A DNA stretch of 64,000 nucleotides from an uncultured Bacillota bacterium (GTDB lineage: Bacteria > Bacillota > Clostridia > Christensenellales > UBA1242): the NCBI GenBank assembly GCA_948465545.1, contig CAOJXO010000001.1:1-64000 (forward strand), in the 5' to 3' direction. Below, in pieces: positions 9,598 to 18,741 of this stretch (positions are counted from its first letter, which is position 1; the number at the start of each line of letters is the position of its first letter). Position numbers and translations under genes: made by a program. Under the pieces are notes generated by a model. That model was not told the DNA's origin. It ran no database searches and saw only the letters and a list, made by a program, of their open reading frames with translations.

Positions 9598-10302
9598 TTA
9601 ATCATTAATCTCTTTTTTGTTATTCCTTTTTTCTTTAAGTTTTTTATATTTTTGTTTAAAGAGTTTTATGTTGTCAAGAAAGTATAATATATATCCTATC
9701 AATACAAAAAACATAACTAAAATACTTAACCAAGTAAAGAATCCTCCCCAGCCAAGTTTATCAACATCTAAAAAGAAATATGGGTATATTATCGTTCCTG
9801 TTGCACCATTTAAAATTGCACCCCTAATAAGAACAAATATAACATAAACTAGAGGCATGATTGTAGATAAAAGAGGATAATACCATTTAACTTTCCCATG
9901 CTTATAGAAAAGTATCCAGTCTAGGATAAACATAATAGGCAATATCAAATGCATAAGAAGATTTGATAATGAAGTAAAATAATCAAACGCAGAACTATCT
10001 TTAGCAAGCAAAATATTATAGACAAGGAATGTAACCATAATTAATATAACACAAAGGAATTTAAATGTTGGTGCAGTCGAAACCAAGCCATCGTCATCTT
10101 TCTTATTTGCCTTTCTAATAGTTTGGATTAGACTAACAAACATAAGCCCTATGCAAATATAGTTACTCAAATTTGTATAGTAGACATAAAAATCCGCATT
10201 GAAACTTTGGTTAAAATATCCCAAACTACCAATAATTCCTAAAATAGCAAGTGTACAATAAACAGTTTGAAATACTATTTGCGCAATTCTATTTTTTATC
10301 AT
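9598..10302 (-). CDS. Pr6Pr family integral membrane protein
   Basis: This 234-aa protein has six to seven hydrophobic segments and matches the bacterial Pr6Pr (FAR-17a/AIG1-like) layout: an N-terminal QTVYCTLAILGIIGSLGYF helix, then FYVYYTNLSNYICIG, and a later YFFLDVDKLGWGGFFTWL segment. AIG1/ADTRP relatives in animals are membrane hydrolases of fatty-acid esters, but the bacterial function is unknown. The start is placed at the ATG at 10302 because GGAGGGAA precedes it by a few bases. It lies 16 bp after degV, so it is the third gene of the MarR-controlled operon; with a fatty-acid binder upstream, a lipid-related job is plausible but inferred. Confidence 0.8.
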   Translation of the reverse strand: MIKNRIAQIVFQTVYCTLAILGIIGSLGYFNQSFNADFYVYYTNLSNYICIGLMFVSLIQTIRKANKKDDDGLVSTAPTFKFLCVILIMVTFLVYNILLAKDSSAFDYFTSLSNLLMHLILPIMFILDWILFYKHGKVKWYYPLLSTIMPLVYVIFVLIRGAILNGATGTIIYPYFFLDVDKLGWGGFFTWLSILVMFFVLIGYILYFLDNIKLFKQKYKKLKEKRNNKKEIND

Positions 10303-10318
10303 AATTCCCTCCATTCTA

Positions 10319-11170
10319 CTATTGATTTTTTTCAAAGAATGCAACCCCTATTCCTCCTGGTCCTATATGAGTACCGATTGTACTTCCTATCATATAGGCA
10401 GGGATTGACTCTGCTTTATCTTTCCATAAATGCCCGCTATCTTCAACGTATTTTTTTAGCATAGAATTGTCAATTCCCGACCAAACTACACCATAAGGCA
10501 TATCAAAATCTATTCCTTTTTTCTCTACAAGCGAATTTAAAAGATTGTTTCCTTTTTTAGAGCCTATTGCTTTTCCGATAAGTTTAACTTCTCCATCAAT
10601 AACCCCTATAACAGGCTTAATAGAAAGCACCTCTCCCGCAAATGCTGTAATAGCAGAAATCCTACCACCTTTCTTCAAATACTTTAATGTGTCAAGTAGT
10701 GCTATAACATTAATCCTATTTTTAACACTATTTAATTTGTCAACGATATTTTTTATATTTTCACCCTGCTTATTCAACTCTAAAGCATAAAGGCACAAAA
10801 TCCTCTCTCCAATACTAGCATTCAAACTATCAACAACATGAACCTTGCCATTAAACTTTTTTGAAGCCTCAACCGCACTACGATAAGTGCCAGAAAGTTT
10901 AGAAGAAATTGTGATTGCAATCACCTCATCACCCTCGTTTACAAGTTTTTCAAATTCTTCTTCAAATCTATATGGATTAATCTGACTTGTTTTTGGAAGT
11001 TCCACACTTTCTATTAATTTTTCAAAAAATTCTTTATGTGAAAGATTTACCCCATCCAAATACTCTTCTTCTTTAAACCTAACCTCCATAGGAATTAAAG
11101 AAACTCCATATTTTTTCGCCTCTTCAAAATCAATATCCGAAGCCGAATCAATTACAATTTTAATTGCCAT
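10319..11170 (-). CDS. DegV family fatty-acid-binding protein
   Basis: This 283-aa protein belongs to the DegV/FakB family, which binds a single fatty acid in a buried pocket and can present it to fatty-acid kinase FakA. Visible marks are the N-terminal IVIDSASDIDFEEAKKYGVSLIPMEV, KTSQINPYRFEEEFEKL, the ITISSKLSGTYRSA ligand-binding segment, LDTLKYLKKGGRIS, and the C-terminal GTHIGPGGIGVAF. Length is typical. Its ATG overlaps the MarR stop (TAATG), indicating translational coupling. Confidence 0.93.
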   Translation of the reverse strand: MAIKIVIDSASDIDFEEAKKYGVSLIPMEVRFKEEEYLDGVNLSHKEFFEKLIESVELPKTSQINPYRFEEEFEKLVNEGDEVIAITISSKLSGTYRSAVEASKKFNGKVHVVDSLNASIGERILCLYALELNKQGENIKNIVDKLNSVKNRINVIALLDTLKYLKKGGRISAITAFAGEVLSIKPVIGVIDGEVKLIGKAIGSKKGNNLLNSLVEKKGIDFDMPYGVVWSGIDNSMLKKYVEDSGHLWKDKAESIPAYMIGSTIGTHIGPGGIGVAFFEKNQ

Positions 11171-11622
11171 TATTTACCTCCTTGACTATCACAAATCTTT
11201 TGTAAATTATCAGATATCAAATCAAGACTTTCATAAAAGACCTTTCTATTCACCTCACTAAGCCCCGCACTTGACAACTCTAACAACTCATCTACCTTGT
11301 CAGATATAAACCTGCCCAACTTTTCACCTTTTTCAGTTAGTACAATCGGACTTCTATATCTTTTTTCACTTTTAGAAAAACAAGAAGTATACCCTTCTCT
11401 TTCTAAGAACTCTATAGCCCGCGATACTGCTGCTTTATCCTCATCACAAATATCACAAAGTTCTTTAGCTGTTAATTGTTTATCAGATCTATATAAATAA
11501 TAGATACAAGAAACATGTGTACTTTTTAAACCTAAACGTGACATTTCTTCTGTCTTAATTTTGTGTATATTTCTTACAATTCTATTAACAAGCACTGTAA
11601 ACTTTTTAAACCGATCTTCCAC
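11170..11622 (-). CDS. MarR family transcriptional regulator
   Basis: This is a 150-aa winged-helix repressor. The recognition region LTAKELCDICDEDKAAVSRAIEFLEREGY and the wing SEKRYRSPIVLTEKGEK are typical of MarR, flanked by dimerising helices (NRIVRNIHKIKTEEMSRLG and the C-terminal LDLISDNLQKI). The start is set at the GTG at 11622, preceded by GGGGG 5 bp upstream. Longer in-frame starts would translate through the -10 box and the palindromic operator. It probably represses its own operon (marR-degV-Pr6Pr) and may respond to a lipid or phenolic ligand. Confidence 0.88.
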   Translation of the reverse strand: MEDRFKKFTVLVNRIVRNIHKIKTEEMSRLGLKSTHVSCIYYLYRSDKQLTAKELCDICDEDKAAVSRAIEFLEREGYTSCFSKSEKRYRSPIVLTEKGEKLGRFISDKVDELLELSSAGLSEVNRKVFYESLDLISDNLQKICDSQGGK

Positions 11623-11633
11623 ATTCGCCCCCG

Positions 11634-11653
11634 CTTGTTGATACATCAACAAG
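11634..11653. promoter_or_regulatory. Palindromic operator for the MarR-type regulator
   Basis: CTTGTTGAT-AC-ATCAACAAG is a perfect inverted repeat with 9-bp arms and a 2-bp centre. It sits directly downstream of the -10 box and before the GTG start of marR, the classic place for MarR autorepression. Confidence 0.8.
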
Positions 11654-11656
11654 TTT

Positions 11657-11685
11657 ATATTAACATATTTATTCCTACATGTCAA
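11657..11685 (-). promoter_or_regulatory. Promoter of the marR-degV-Pr6Pr operon
   Basis: TTGACA (11680-11685) and TAATAT (11657-11662) are separated by 17 bp on the minus strand, followed at once by the operator palindrome. Confidence 0.85.
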
Positions 11686-11693
11686 ACATAAAT

Positions 11694-11730
11694 ACAAAAA
11701 AATAAAGAACATTGCGTACGCAACATTCTT
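11694..11730 (-). terminator. Terminator of the lipoprotein gene
   Basis: The near-palindrome around TTGCGTACGCAA (11712-11723, extended by AAGAA/TTCTT) overlaps the lipoprotein stop codon. It is followed on the minus strand by TTTATTTTTTTG. Confidence 0.7.
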
Positions 11731-12193
11731 ATATCTTTACAATCTCAACAAATACAAAACTTAATTGAGAAATTAAGTTTATATTATATCCTTCTAAAAT
11801 GCCTTTCGGATTGGAAAAATACTCCTCTTCCGCAGACAACAGTGTATTTTCATCTATAATCTCGCTGGAAACCTTAATAAAAACTTTATCAAGTTTATTT
11901 ATAACAACCAACTCTCCTTCACTTTTCGCCAAACCACTATCAATAATATAGTTTTTCATATACTCGATAGCACGTTCCATATCAACAACTTCAGGAATAC
12001 TTTGTTCTGGAGGGTCATTTTTTGTATCATCCTTATCAGGATTAATCGGTTTCTCTGGCGGTTTTGTTATTTGTGTAATATCAGATGGAGCATCCGAACC
12101 TCCACTATATCTCCCACAAGCAAAACCCACTATACCTATACATAAAATAAAAGCGCACACAAAACAAACGCTTAAAACCTTTTTGAGTTTCAT
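11729..12193 (-). CDS. Small secreted lipoprotein, unknown function
   Basis: This 154-aa protein starts with MKLKKVLSVCFVCAFILCIGIVGFAC, a lipoprotein signal peptide with lipobox VGFA-C. A Pro/Asp/Lys-rich linker (TKPPEKPINPDKDDTKNDPP) and a small alpha/beta C-terminal domain follow (about residues 70-154). The ATG at 12193 is chosen because AGAGG lies 9 bp upstream; upstream in-frame ATGs lack a proper site. It should be tethered to the outer face of the membrane. No catalytic motif is visible. Confidence 0.7.
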   Translation of the reverse strand: MKLKKVLSVCFVCAFILCIGIVGFACGRYSGGSDAPSDITQITKPPEKPINPDKDDTKNDPPEQSIPEVVDMERAIEYMKNYIIDSGLAKSEGELVVINKLDKVFIKVSSEIIDENTLLSAEEEYFSNPKGILEGYNINLISQLSFVFVEIVKI

Positions 12194-12329
12194 ACTAATC
12201 ATCCTCTGACAATTATTATACATTTTTCGACAGAATAACCCAAACAATTTGAATAAGAGTAGAAAAAACATTAAACATATTTATATTTAATAATCAAAAT
12301 CAAGTGTTAATAGGTTTGTCTTAAAAAAC

Positions 12330-12373
12330 AAAACACTTAACTAAGTCAAAAATGACTATGCGTTAAGTGTTTT
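12330..12373 (-). terminator. Terminator downstream of the M60 peptidase gene
   Basis: AAAACACTTAAC (12330-12341) pairs perfectly with GTTAAGTGTTTT (12362-12373), with a second small AGTCA/TGACT hairpin inside. On the minus strand it follows the M60 stop by about 30 bp. Confidence 0.8.
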
Positions 12374-12406
12374 AGTTAAATATTCAACATTGTTGTGAAT
12401 ATACAT

Positions 12407-15400
12407 CTATTTCTTTTTTATTGTTTTAGAAGGTGTAGATTTACATTTTTGTACTTTACTATTTGAAACAGGCTTTTTGACATCTGTCGTTTTAGATGTT
12501 TTAGTGTTTACATTCGTTGGTTTTGCTGCAACATTTGTTTTTGCTGGCTTGCTAGGTGTTTTTTCAACCTTGGCAGGCTTTTTTGTTTGTTGAGGCAAAG
12601 TTTCCTGTTTTGACTGTGTTTTATTAGTCTTGTTTAATGCTACCTGTTTCTTATTCGTTTCTCCTTCTTTTTTATTTCCCGCTTTTGATTCTTTGTTTTT
12701 AGATTCAGCAACCTTTTTATCTTTGCTAGTTTTATTTAATTTCTTCTCTTGTCGTTTTGCTTTATTTTCTTCAAGTTTTTTATCAAGCCAGTTGATTGCT
12801 TTATTATTTCCCATCAATTTTCTAAATTTAGGGAGAAATAGTAAACAAATTAAGAGCACCGCAAGTGCAACAAAAAGGAGAACAAATACAACTAAAGAAA
12901 TTGTTAATGCCCTTTCAAGATAAATATTAGGTGCATTCAGAAGTGATGCTGAATAAGGTATTCCTATTGCGTTCAACACAACCTTTTCACTACCCATTGT
13001 AATTATTTCCATAGTATGCTCCTTATCATCTAAATTTTCAGCATAGAATACTAACTTTCGTGCCTCACGTGCACTGCTATAGAGGTCAACAACCTCAACT
13101 TGCACCCCATCAATGATTATATTTATCTTACCGCAATCGTTATCTGTTCTTGCATAGAGAGCAACACTTTCTCCCTTAAATCTTATAACCGCCTTAGCAT
13201 TTGCTTTGTTTGCAATAAGGTAACCATTTGGTTCGGTATCAATCTCAGTAGAACTTTGCCATCCGTCTGCTGTGAAGAGTTTTGAACTCGAAAGCGAAAT
13301 CAGTTTTTGTACTGGTGAATCGATTCCTGCATCTATTTCGGATACTACCGAAAAGCGACCACCTGATGTTTTCTTCACAACAAGGCGAAGATATCTAGCA
13401 TGATGAGTTTCAAATTTTAAAGTTATTGAATTTTTTACATAGTTTGATCTGTCACCCTCTGCAACCATTTCCCATTCAAAACTACCATCTTCCGCCATTT
13501 CACCTGCAAGATAGAGTTCAAAATCTTCTATATATGAATTTGAATGGTTACGTGTAACAACCTTAAAGAAATTTATATCTTGAACCTTTTGGGTATCTAT
13601 AATAAATTCATGTGGGTTGTTCTCAGAAAGTGGGACATAACTTCCTGAATATGCAGTATGGAGATATGTGCCCTCTTCACCATCAATCAAATAACCCCAT
13701 TTGTCAATATTGATTTCATATGCATCTCTGACTGGGTCACCATTTGCATCTAAAACTTCATTTCCATTTTCGTCTACTCTAACAACATATTGTACTTCGG
13801 TGTCATAACGACCTTCATGAATATACTCAGGTGCTTTTAAAACATCCCACATAGTTTTATCTGTTCCAGATGTAGAAAGTTTAACACCCGACTTCTTTGA
13901 AACAATGTAGTTTGGTTCAAAGATATATGTTTCAGCCTCAATACCAAGTGGATACTCTGGATGGAATACTTGTGAGGAAGGAATAATGACATACTTTGCA
14001 CCATCAGCCACAAACTCATTAAACTTGTCGTTATCAAGTGTTTCTGCCGACAGCACCTGTCCGTCTTTCTGAAGAACATAAACAGAGCCGTTTATTCTTG
14101 AACCCATATTCCCACGACTTGTTGTCATAAGTCTAATTGCATAATATTCATCTTTTTCGACCTGCATTACATGTTTAAAATTAGTGCTAAGCCCTATATT
14201 GCCTGAGAAAATAAGATCTGTGCCCTCTAAGTGCTCAAAGTCTTCGCCTACATACAGCCTAATTGCTCTTCCTGCGATTGTTAATGCAACTTCACCAGTA
14301 ACAGGTGCTTTCCACCAAAAGTCTGCCGTACGCACTTCAAGATTTGATGTTGTATACGCCGTCATACTTGCACCAGTTGAAGTTGGAAGATACTGTGGTT
14401 GTTGTTGTGAGATTTGCTCGCTAAAACTATCAAACATCTCTCTTCCACCCTTACCAGGATCTTGCAATGAAGTGTACTGTGAAATTCTTGAACCGTTATA
14501 GCCTATTCTTAGGTAAATTGTAAGTTTGTGAATTACGCCATCTTTTAATTTAACATTAAATGAGAATTGATCTGTCGCACCTGTATAGCCCTTATTAAAT
14601 GAATAAGTCCATTTGTTTTTATCAGTGTTTCTGATTGACCCATGTACTGGATTTTCTACCGATATTATTTCAAATCCCTTTTCTTCTCTTGTATCAAGTG
14701 CACTTACCGTGGTTGACATAAGATCAAAGGTAATATCGTCACCAAAAGTAACCAGATAATCACCTGCCGTTTTAACCCCATCAATTCCGCCAGCATAGAA
14801 ATTGGCTACTGGATTATAGTTTGGAAAAGATTTCATCAAATCAAGTTGATCTTCTGTAAACATTTCTTCGGTAATATTTGCAGCATAAAAATCATTAAAG
14901 TAAGAAAGGAAATTCATCTGATAAACAGTCGCACATCTATATGCAAAATCAGCACGTGGATTAGAACAATATTCTGAATTTAACTTATAGGTATAAAGAA
15001 GTTCATAATATTTTTCAGCACCAAAAGAATGCATAATGTTTGAATACATTTCAAGTGCATGCCAGTAGCCAGCCTCGTTAAAATCATGCATCTTACCTTT
15101 GTTTGCCAACATATCATTTACAACTCTGTAAGGGTTTGCATACATACCATGTTCTGCACTGCCACCCATACGTATTGTTGTACCTACATCAGCAAACATT
15201 ATATATGAAAGCACGGTTAAGGCATTGTTTCTTACCTCACCTTCCTGCCCTGTACGAAAGCCCCATATAGAGCCGTAAGCACTGGCATGATTATGCCCTA
15301 TTTCATGAAGAGTACCCCATGTACCAGATGCTAATAACCCTCTATAGTTCATTGCAGCACTAAACCAACTCGTAGGCTGAGCAAAAGTGTAGTTTCCAAG

Positions 15401-16888
15401 TGATACCGCCGCCCCAGCAGGAACATGCCAGTCAAAGTGAACCTTATTAAATCTGTTGTACGTTCCGCCTGTAAACGATTCATTTACTGAAAGAAAGGAG
15501 TGCCACAGCATTGCAAGTTTATCAATCTCGTCCTTTTTCACTGTACGCATATTTGCAAGATATGGGTTGCCAAACTCACCAGTAGGTCCTGTTAAAATAC
15601 CATTTTCGGTGTCAAGGGCTGCCATAACACCCGGTGAGTTTTTCAAATACTCCTCAAAGTAATCAGGAGTAGTTACCCCTAAGATATAGTGAGGGGTTTC
15701 CACTGCACCTGTGATTGTTGCTTTAACCTGTGAATAGCAATTACCCATATTTATTTGGATAAGTCCACCAAAAGCAAACCCGATTGTGTAAGTCTTGTTT
15801 TCTGTAAATGTGAAAGTGCAATCAAGCCAAGCGGCACGGGCGTTTTGCCTTTTCCATTGAGATTGCAGGAAAGGTGTACTATCCCCTGTGTTGTTTTCAA
15901 AAAACTTGCCGCCCGCCGTTACAATGTCTGCTTGTTTAAAGAAATAGTCAGAAGCAGTATTTTGATATCCCACCTGATTGTAATCCCTGCCACCTGTAAT
16001 TTCTTTAATGGTTGCACTTGAATTTGGAACACTGCCACGCCAAGCCATAGAACTATTAGAACCAAGATTCACTGAAATTCTTTCACCTGGCTTTAATCCT
16101 TCGATCTTTATTGTAACTGGTTCACCAGCAGGAAGATATAGCCCTGTGGTGTGAAGTGAACGATAGATAGGGTCAAGAGTTATCTCCTTTTCCACAGCAT
16201 TGTTCTCACCTACAACAGCACCATATTGACCATCTGCAGCGGGGTGTTTTCTAAGCCATGCTGCAAACTCTGCATTTATCTCATCACTTTCGCTTGCGGT
16301 GAGAGCTGAACGCCAAGAAGCCTCTTTTGCAAGATGCTGCCCCTGCGTCATAAACATATATTTATAGTAACTATAATAATCCGCTTCACTTACCCCAGCC
16401 GCAGCAGCCGCCTGAGTATACACCCCTGTGGCTTGACTACCCTTTTTGTAGTAAGGCTCTGGATAATTGTTCGGATTAAATGAAATCTTTGCAACCTTTT
16501 GATTTGAAGATGTTGGGTTGAAATCTCCATAATATGGAAAAAGTCTATTTTCATCTTTATCATACACAAGAGAAAAATCATCGCTAAGCATCTGTGGCGT
16601 TATACGCGGAAGGTTACGCTTTGTAACATTCATTGTATCCGCCCTGACCGTAATTTTAACATCATCCAGCTGATTGTATGTATACTTGTTTAAAGCATAC
16701 TCATCCTCGACAGGAACTGATAATGCTGGAATAGAAAAAGGAAATTCCTTCGCCCTTAAAACAATAGGAAGCACAATGGAAAGTATAGCAACAATGGCTA
16801 ACCCTACTGAAGTTAACCCAATATAAAGTTTTTTCTTTTTATTATCTGTAGTTATTTTGCCTTGTCGTACTGATTTTGTTTTAGACAT
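12407..16888 (-). CDS. Giant membrane-anchored M60 (enhancin-like) metallopeptidase
   Basis: The 1493-aa surface protein has an N-terminal membrane helix (about 21-45) and a large M60-type domain with the gluzincin site LHEIGHNHAS (H528, E529, H532) and downstream GQEGEVRNN supplying the third zinc ligand (E549 or E551). A cadherin-like beta domain (about 690-780), a beta-sandwich region, a discoidin-like (F5/8 C) module (about 1030-1190) and a further beta module (about 1200-1310) follow. A second membrane helix (about 1328-1352) leads to a Lys/Thr-rich tail of 141 residues. M60 enzymes of gut bacteria cleave O-glycosylated mucins, and the discoidin-like modules would bind glycans. Two membrane helices with basic cytosolic ends make it a looped, doubly anchored ectoenzyme. 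It is monocistronic. Confidence 0.9.
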   Translation of the reverse strand: MSKTKSVRQGKITTDNKKKKLYIGLTSVGLAIVAILSIVLPIVLRAKEFPFSIPALSVPVEDEYALNKYTYNQLDDVKITVRADTMNVTKRNLPRITPQMLSDDFSLVYDKDENRLFPYYGDFNPTSSNQKVAKISFNPNNYPEPYYKKGSQATGVYTQAAAAAGVSEADYYSYYKYMFMTQGQHLAKEASWRSALTASESDEINAEFAAWLRKHPAADGQYGAVVGENNAVEKEITLDPIYRSLHTTGLYLPAGEPVTIKIEGLKPGERISVNLGSNSSMAWRGSVPNSSATIKEITGGRDYNQVGYQNTASDYFFKQADIVTAGGKFFENNTGDSTPFLQSQWKRQNARAAWLDCTFTFTENKTYTIGFAFGGLIQINMGNCYSQVKATITGAVETPHYILGVTTPDYFEEYLKNSPGVMAALDTENGILTGPTGEFGNPYLANMRTVKKDEIDKLAMLWHSFLSVNESFTGGTYNRFNKVHFDWHVPAGAAVSLGNYTFAQPTSWFSAAMNYRGLLASGTWGTLHEIGHNHASAYGSIWGFRTGQEGEVRNNALTVLSYIMFADVGTTIRMGGSAEHGMYANPYRVVNDMLANKGKMHDFNEAGYWHALEMYSNIMHSFGAEKYYELLYTYKLNSEYCSNPRADFAYRCATVYQMNFLSYFNDFYAANITEEMFTEDQLDLMKSFPNYNPVANFYAGGIDGVKTAGDYLVTFGDDITFDLMSTTVSALDTREEKGFEIISVENPVHGSIRNTDKNKWTYSFNKGYTGATDQFSFNVKLKDGVIHKLTIYLRIGYNGSRISQYTSLQDPGKGGREMFDSFSEQISQQQPQYLPTSTGASMTAYTTSNLEVRTADFWWKAPVTGEVALTIAGRAIRLYVGEDFEHLEGTDLIFSGNIGLSTNFKHVMQVEKDEYYAIRLMTTSRGNMGSRINGSVYVLQKDGQVLSAETLDNDKFNEFVADGAKYVIIPSSQVFHPEYPLGIEAETYIFEPNYIVSKKSGVKLSTSGTDKTMWDVLKAPEYIHEGRYDTEVQYVVRVDENGNEVLDANGDPVRDAYEINIDKWGYLIDGEEGTYLHTAYSGSYVPLSENNPHEFIIDTQKVQDINFFKVVTRNHSNSYIEDFELYLAGEMAEDGSFEWEMVAEGDRSNYVKNSITLKFETHHARYLRLVVKKTSGGRFSVVSEIDAGIDSPVQKLISLSSSKLFTADGWQSSTEIDTEPNGYLIANKANAKAVIRFKGESVALYARTDNDCGKINIIIDGVQVEVVDLYSSAREARKLVFYAENLDDKEHTMEIITMGSEKVVLNAIGIPYSASLLNAPNIYLERALTISLVVFVLLFVALAVLLICLLFLPKFRKLMGNNKAINWLDKKLEENKAKRQEKKLNKTSKDKKVAESKNKESKAGNKKEGETNKKQVALNKTNKTQSKQETLPQQTKKPAKVEKTPSKPAKTNVAAKPTNVNTKTSKTTDVKKPVSNSKVQKCKSTPSKTIKKK

Positions 16889-17182
16889 AAACCCCTCACT
16901 CTAATAGAATAATATGTTTAATCATCATATAAATAGAATCCTGTATATTATAACATAATTTTATTAAAAAGCAAATCATAATAAAGGAACTTGTATACTT
17001 TCCCCATTTCAGCCCTATCATTTTAAATGCAAATTTTGTCGTCTTAAAAACTATAAGGCTTCATCATAAATATACGCGGGTGTATTTTATCATAAAAAAT
17101 CAAAATATCATAATGATGTGTAAATCAAACCAAAAATTTTAGGCTTAAAAAATCACGAGCAAAGACTCGTGATTGCATTTTA
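16889..17182. other. Gene-poor gap upstream of the M60 gene
   Basis: This 294-bp A/T-rich gap holds the M60 promoter region and the terminator of the salvage operon (17143-17174). No further gene, RNA or repeat is visible. Confidence 0.6.
17143..17174 (-). terminator. Terminator after the PNPOx remnant and HD gene
   Basis: AATCACGAG (17151-17159) and CTCGTGATT (17166-17174) form a 9-bp stem with T's following on the minus strand. It is homologous to the terminator at 34198-34221 behind the intact PNPOx-like gene. Confidence 0.85.
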
Positions 17183-17248
17183 TTATAATTCAATTATTTC
17201 AGTTTTGAAATCGCAATAATACTCAGCCTCTTCTGCTGTAAATTTCAA
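17183..17248 (-). pseudogene. 3'-terminal remnant of a PNPOx-like (pyridoxamine oxidase family) gene
   Basis: The minus strand encodes LKFTAEEAEYYCDFKTEIIEL and a stop. It aligns residue for residue with the C-terminus of the intact gene at 34229-34642 (LKFTAQEAEYYCDFKIEKIKL), and the downstream terminator is conserved too. Only the last 21 codons remain. The remnant starts directly at the stop codon of the HD-domain gene, so the rest of the PNPOx-like gene was replaced by, or deleted next to, the nucleotide-salvage operon. Confidence 0.85.
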
Positions 17249-17851
17249 CTAATTATTAATCAATTCTGGGAACAAAGTATACAAATTATAACCAAGCTTA
17301 TCGTCAAAATATTTTTTCAATTTTTGTGCTTCTGTCAAATGATAAACAGTATTTGAGAATACTCCATATTTAATTTCAAGATATATCAATCTTTTTTCCA
17401 TAGTCAAAACTTTGTTTGTGCACATCAAATCGCACAGATTTATCAACTTTTCATATTCAGTATATTTATGGCTCTCAACAAAATTTTTCACAAATTCATA
17501 TCTATATCTATCAGTATTTGGCAATCCACCAGCAACGCAATTGATGTCATTATTGAGATATGAATGTGTTAGGCAGATATTTGCATATTCTTCATCATAG
17601 CCTAAATTCAAAATATATTCATAGCCTGCAATTGGGTGCGAATATTTGTTGTTTCTCCCCCAGCCATTTCTTTTGCCGATGTCATGAATAAATCCAAGTG
17701 TTTTTGCCACACCCTCATCCATTCCTAAGGCTTTTGCAATTATCCCTGCCGTGTTCCCAACACAGATTGAATGCCCAATCCAAAAGTCATCTGGTGCAAG
17801 CCCTCGCGCTTGATCCAACAGTTCTAACGCTTTTTCGCTTGTAAGTTTCAT
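17249..17851 (-). CDS. HD domain protein (HDIG type)
   Basis: This 200-aa hydrolase has an N-terminal HD domain: H27 in WIGHSICVGN, H56-D57 in FIHDIGKR, H72 in SHPIAGYEY, and later LTHSYLN. HD proteins of this size hydrolyse nucleotides or related phosphoesters. Its ATG overlaps the stop of the nucleoside hydrolase by 4 bp, so it is the last gene of a three-gene operon with nucleotide-processing enzymes. A nucleotide substrate is therefore likely. Its stop codon abuts the PNPOx remnant. Confidence 0.82.
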   Translation of the reverse strand: MKLTSEKALELLDQARGLAPDDFWIGHSICVGNTAGIIAKALGMDEGVAKTLGFIHDIGKRNGWGRNNKYSHPIAGYEYILNLGYDEEYANICLTHSYLNNDINCVAGGLPNTDRYRYEFVKNFVESHKYTEYEKLINLCDLMCTNKVLTMEKRLIYLEIKYGVFSNTVYHLTEAQKLKKYFDDKLGYNLYTLFPELINN

Positions 17852-18741
17852 TTTTGCTCCTTTTTATATCCCATTTTCAAAAAGAAATCTTGATAAATTT
17901 TGTGTCTGTTCATATCCATAACAAAATTGACTTTGCGTTTTCCTTTTGTTTGCTTGTAAGATAAATCTTTAAGAATTTTTGGACAACTTATTTCTTTACA
18001 AACAAACCAATCTTTGTTTAGCACATAAGCAACCGCACTCATGTCCCAAAGCACCTTACTTTCACCTATTTCGTCGTTTTTGTTGTCCCTGTAAATAACA
18101 TTAAAATTTTTGAAGATTTGGCAAAGATACTTTCCTATTTCACCACAATTACCTATAAAATGCTCTAATTCATAAATAGTTGTTGACAATGCACTTGCAA
18201 CATTTCGGCATGGAATTACAGTCAGTTTAACTTTGGAGTTAAAAACAAATTTGTCTGCTTCCACATCTTGCCTGAAATTAAATTCTCTGTTATTCTCACT
18301 TAAAAAACTATGACCACCTAACCAGACTACTTCGACTTTATTAACAATATCTGGTGCAAGAAAAAGTGCAAGTGCAATGTTTGTAATTGCCCCAATACCA
18401 ATAATTGTTGTTCTTTCATTTTTTCTTGCAATTTCAATTATTTTTTCTACAGCAGGATTGCTTTCTTTACTTTCATAGAAGTATTTTAGCGCTCCTTTAT
18501 GCAATACTTTCTTGTATTTGACAGCGTCAACCATATCTAAAATTTTGCTAGCAACTTCTAAAGAAAGATTTACACCCTCTTCAATGGTCTTAATACTTGA
18601 ATATCTACTTTTTGCACAAGGTGCAATTGTGATTGCTTCTAGATTTATATTTTTTAGAGATCTTATAAGATATGTAAGTGCAAACTGGTCATCTACTTCA
18701 TTGCTTATATCTGTGTCAAGAATAACATTTATTTTCCCCAT
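17848..18741 (-). CDS. Inosine/uridine-preferring nucleoside hydrolase
   Basis: The 297-aa protein belongs to the IunH family, which hydrolyses the N-glycosidic bond of ribonucleosides. The calcium-binding signature is near the N-terminus: VILDTDISNEVDDQFAL (D9, D11, D17, D18). Further family elements are TIIGIGAITNIALAL, VEVVWLGGHSF, the NFRQDVEADKFVF segment and the C-terminal LWDMSAVAYVL, which supplies the last Asp ligand. Length is normal. It overlaps the upstream nucleotidase by 13 bp and the downstream HD gene by 4 bp. Confidence 0.92.
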   Translation of the reverse strand: MGKINVILDTDISNEVDDQFALTYLIRSLKNINLEAITIAPCAKSRYSSIKTIEEGVNLSLEVASKILDMVDAVKYKKVLHKGALKYFYESKESNPAVEKIIEIARKNERTTIIGIGAITNIALALFLAPDIVNKVEVVWLGGHSFLSENNREFNFRQDVEADKFVFNSKVKLTVIPCRNVASALSTTIYELEHFIGNCGEIGKYLCQIFKNFNVIYRDNKNDEIGESKVLWDMSAVAYVLNKDWFVCKEISCPKILKDLSYKQTKGKRKVNFVMDMNRHKIYQDFFLKMGYKKEQK

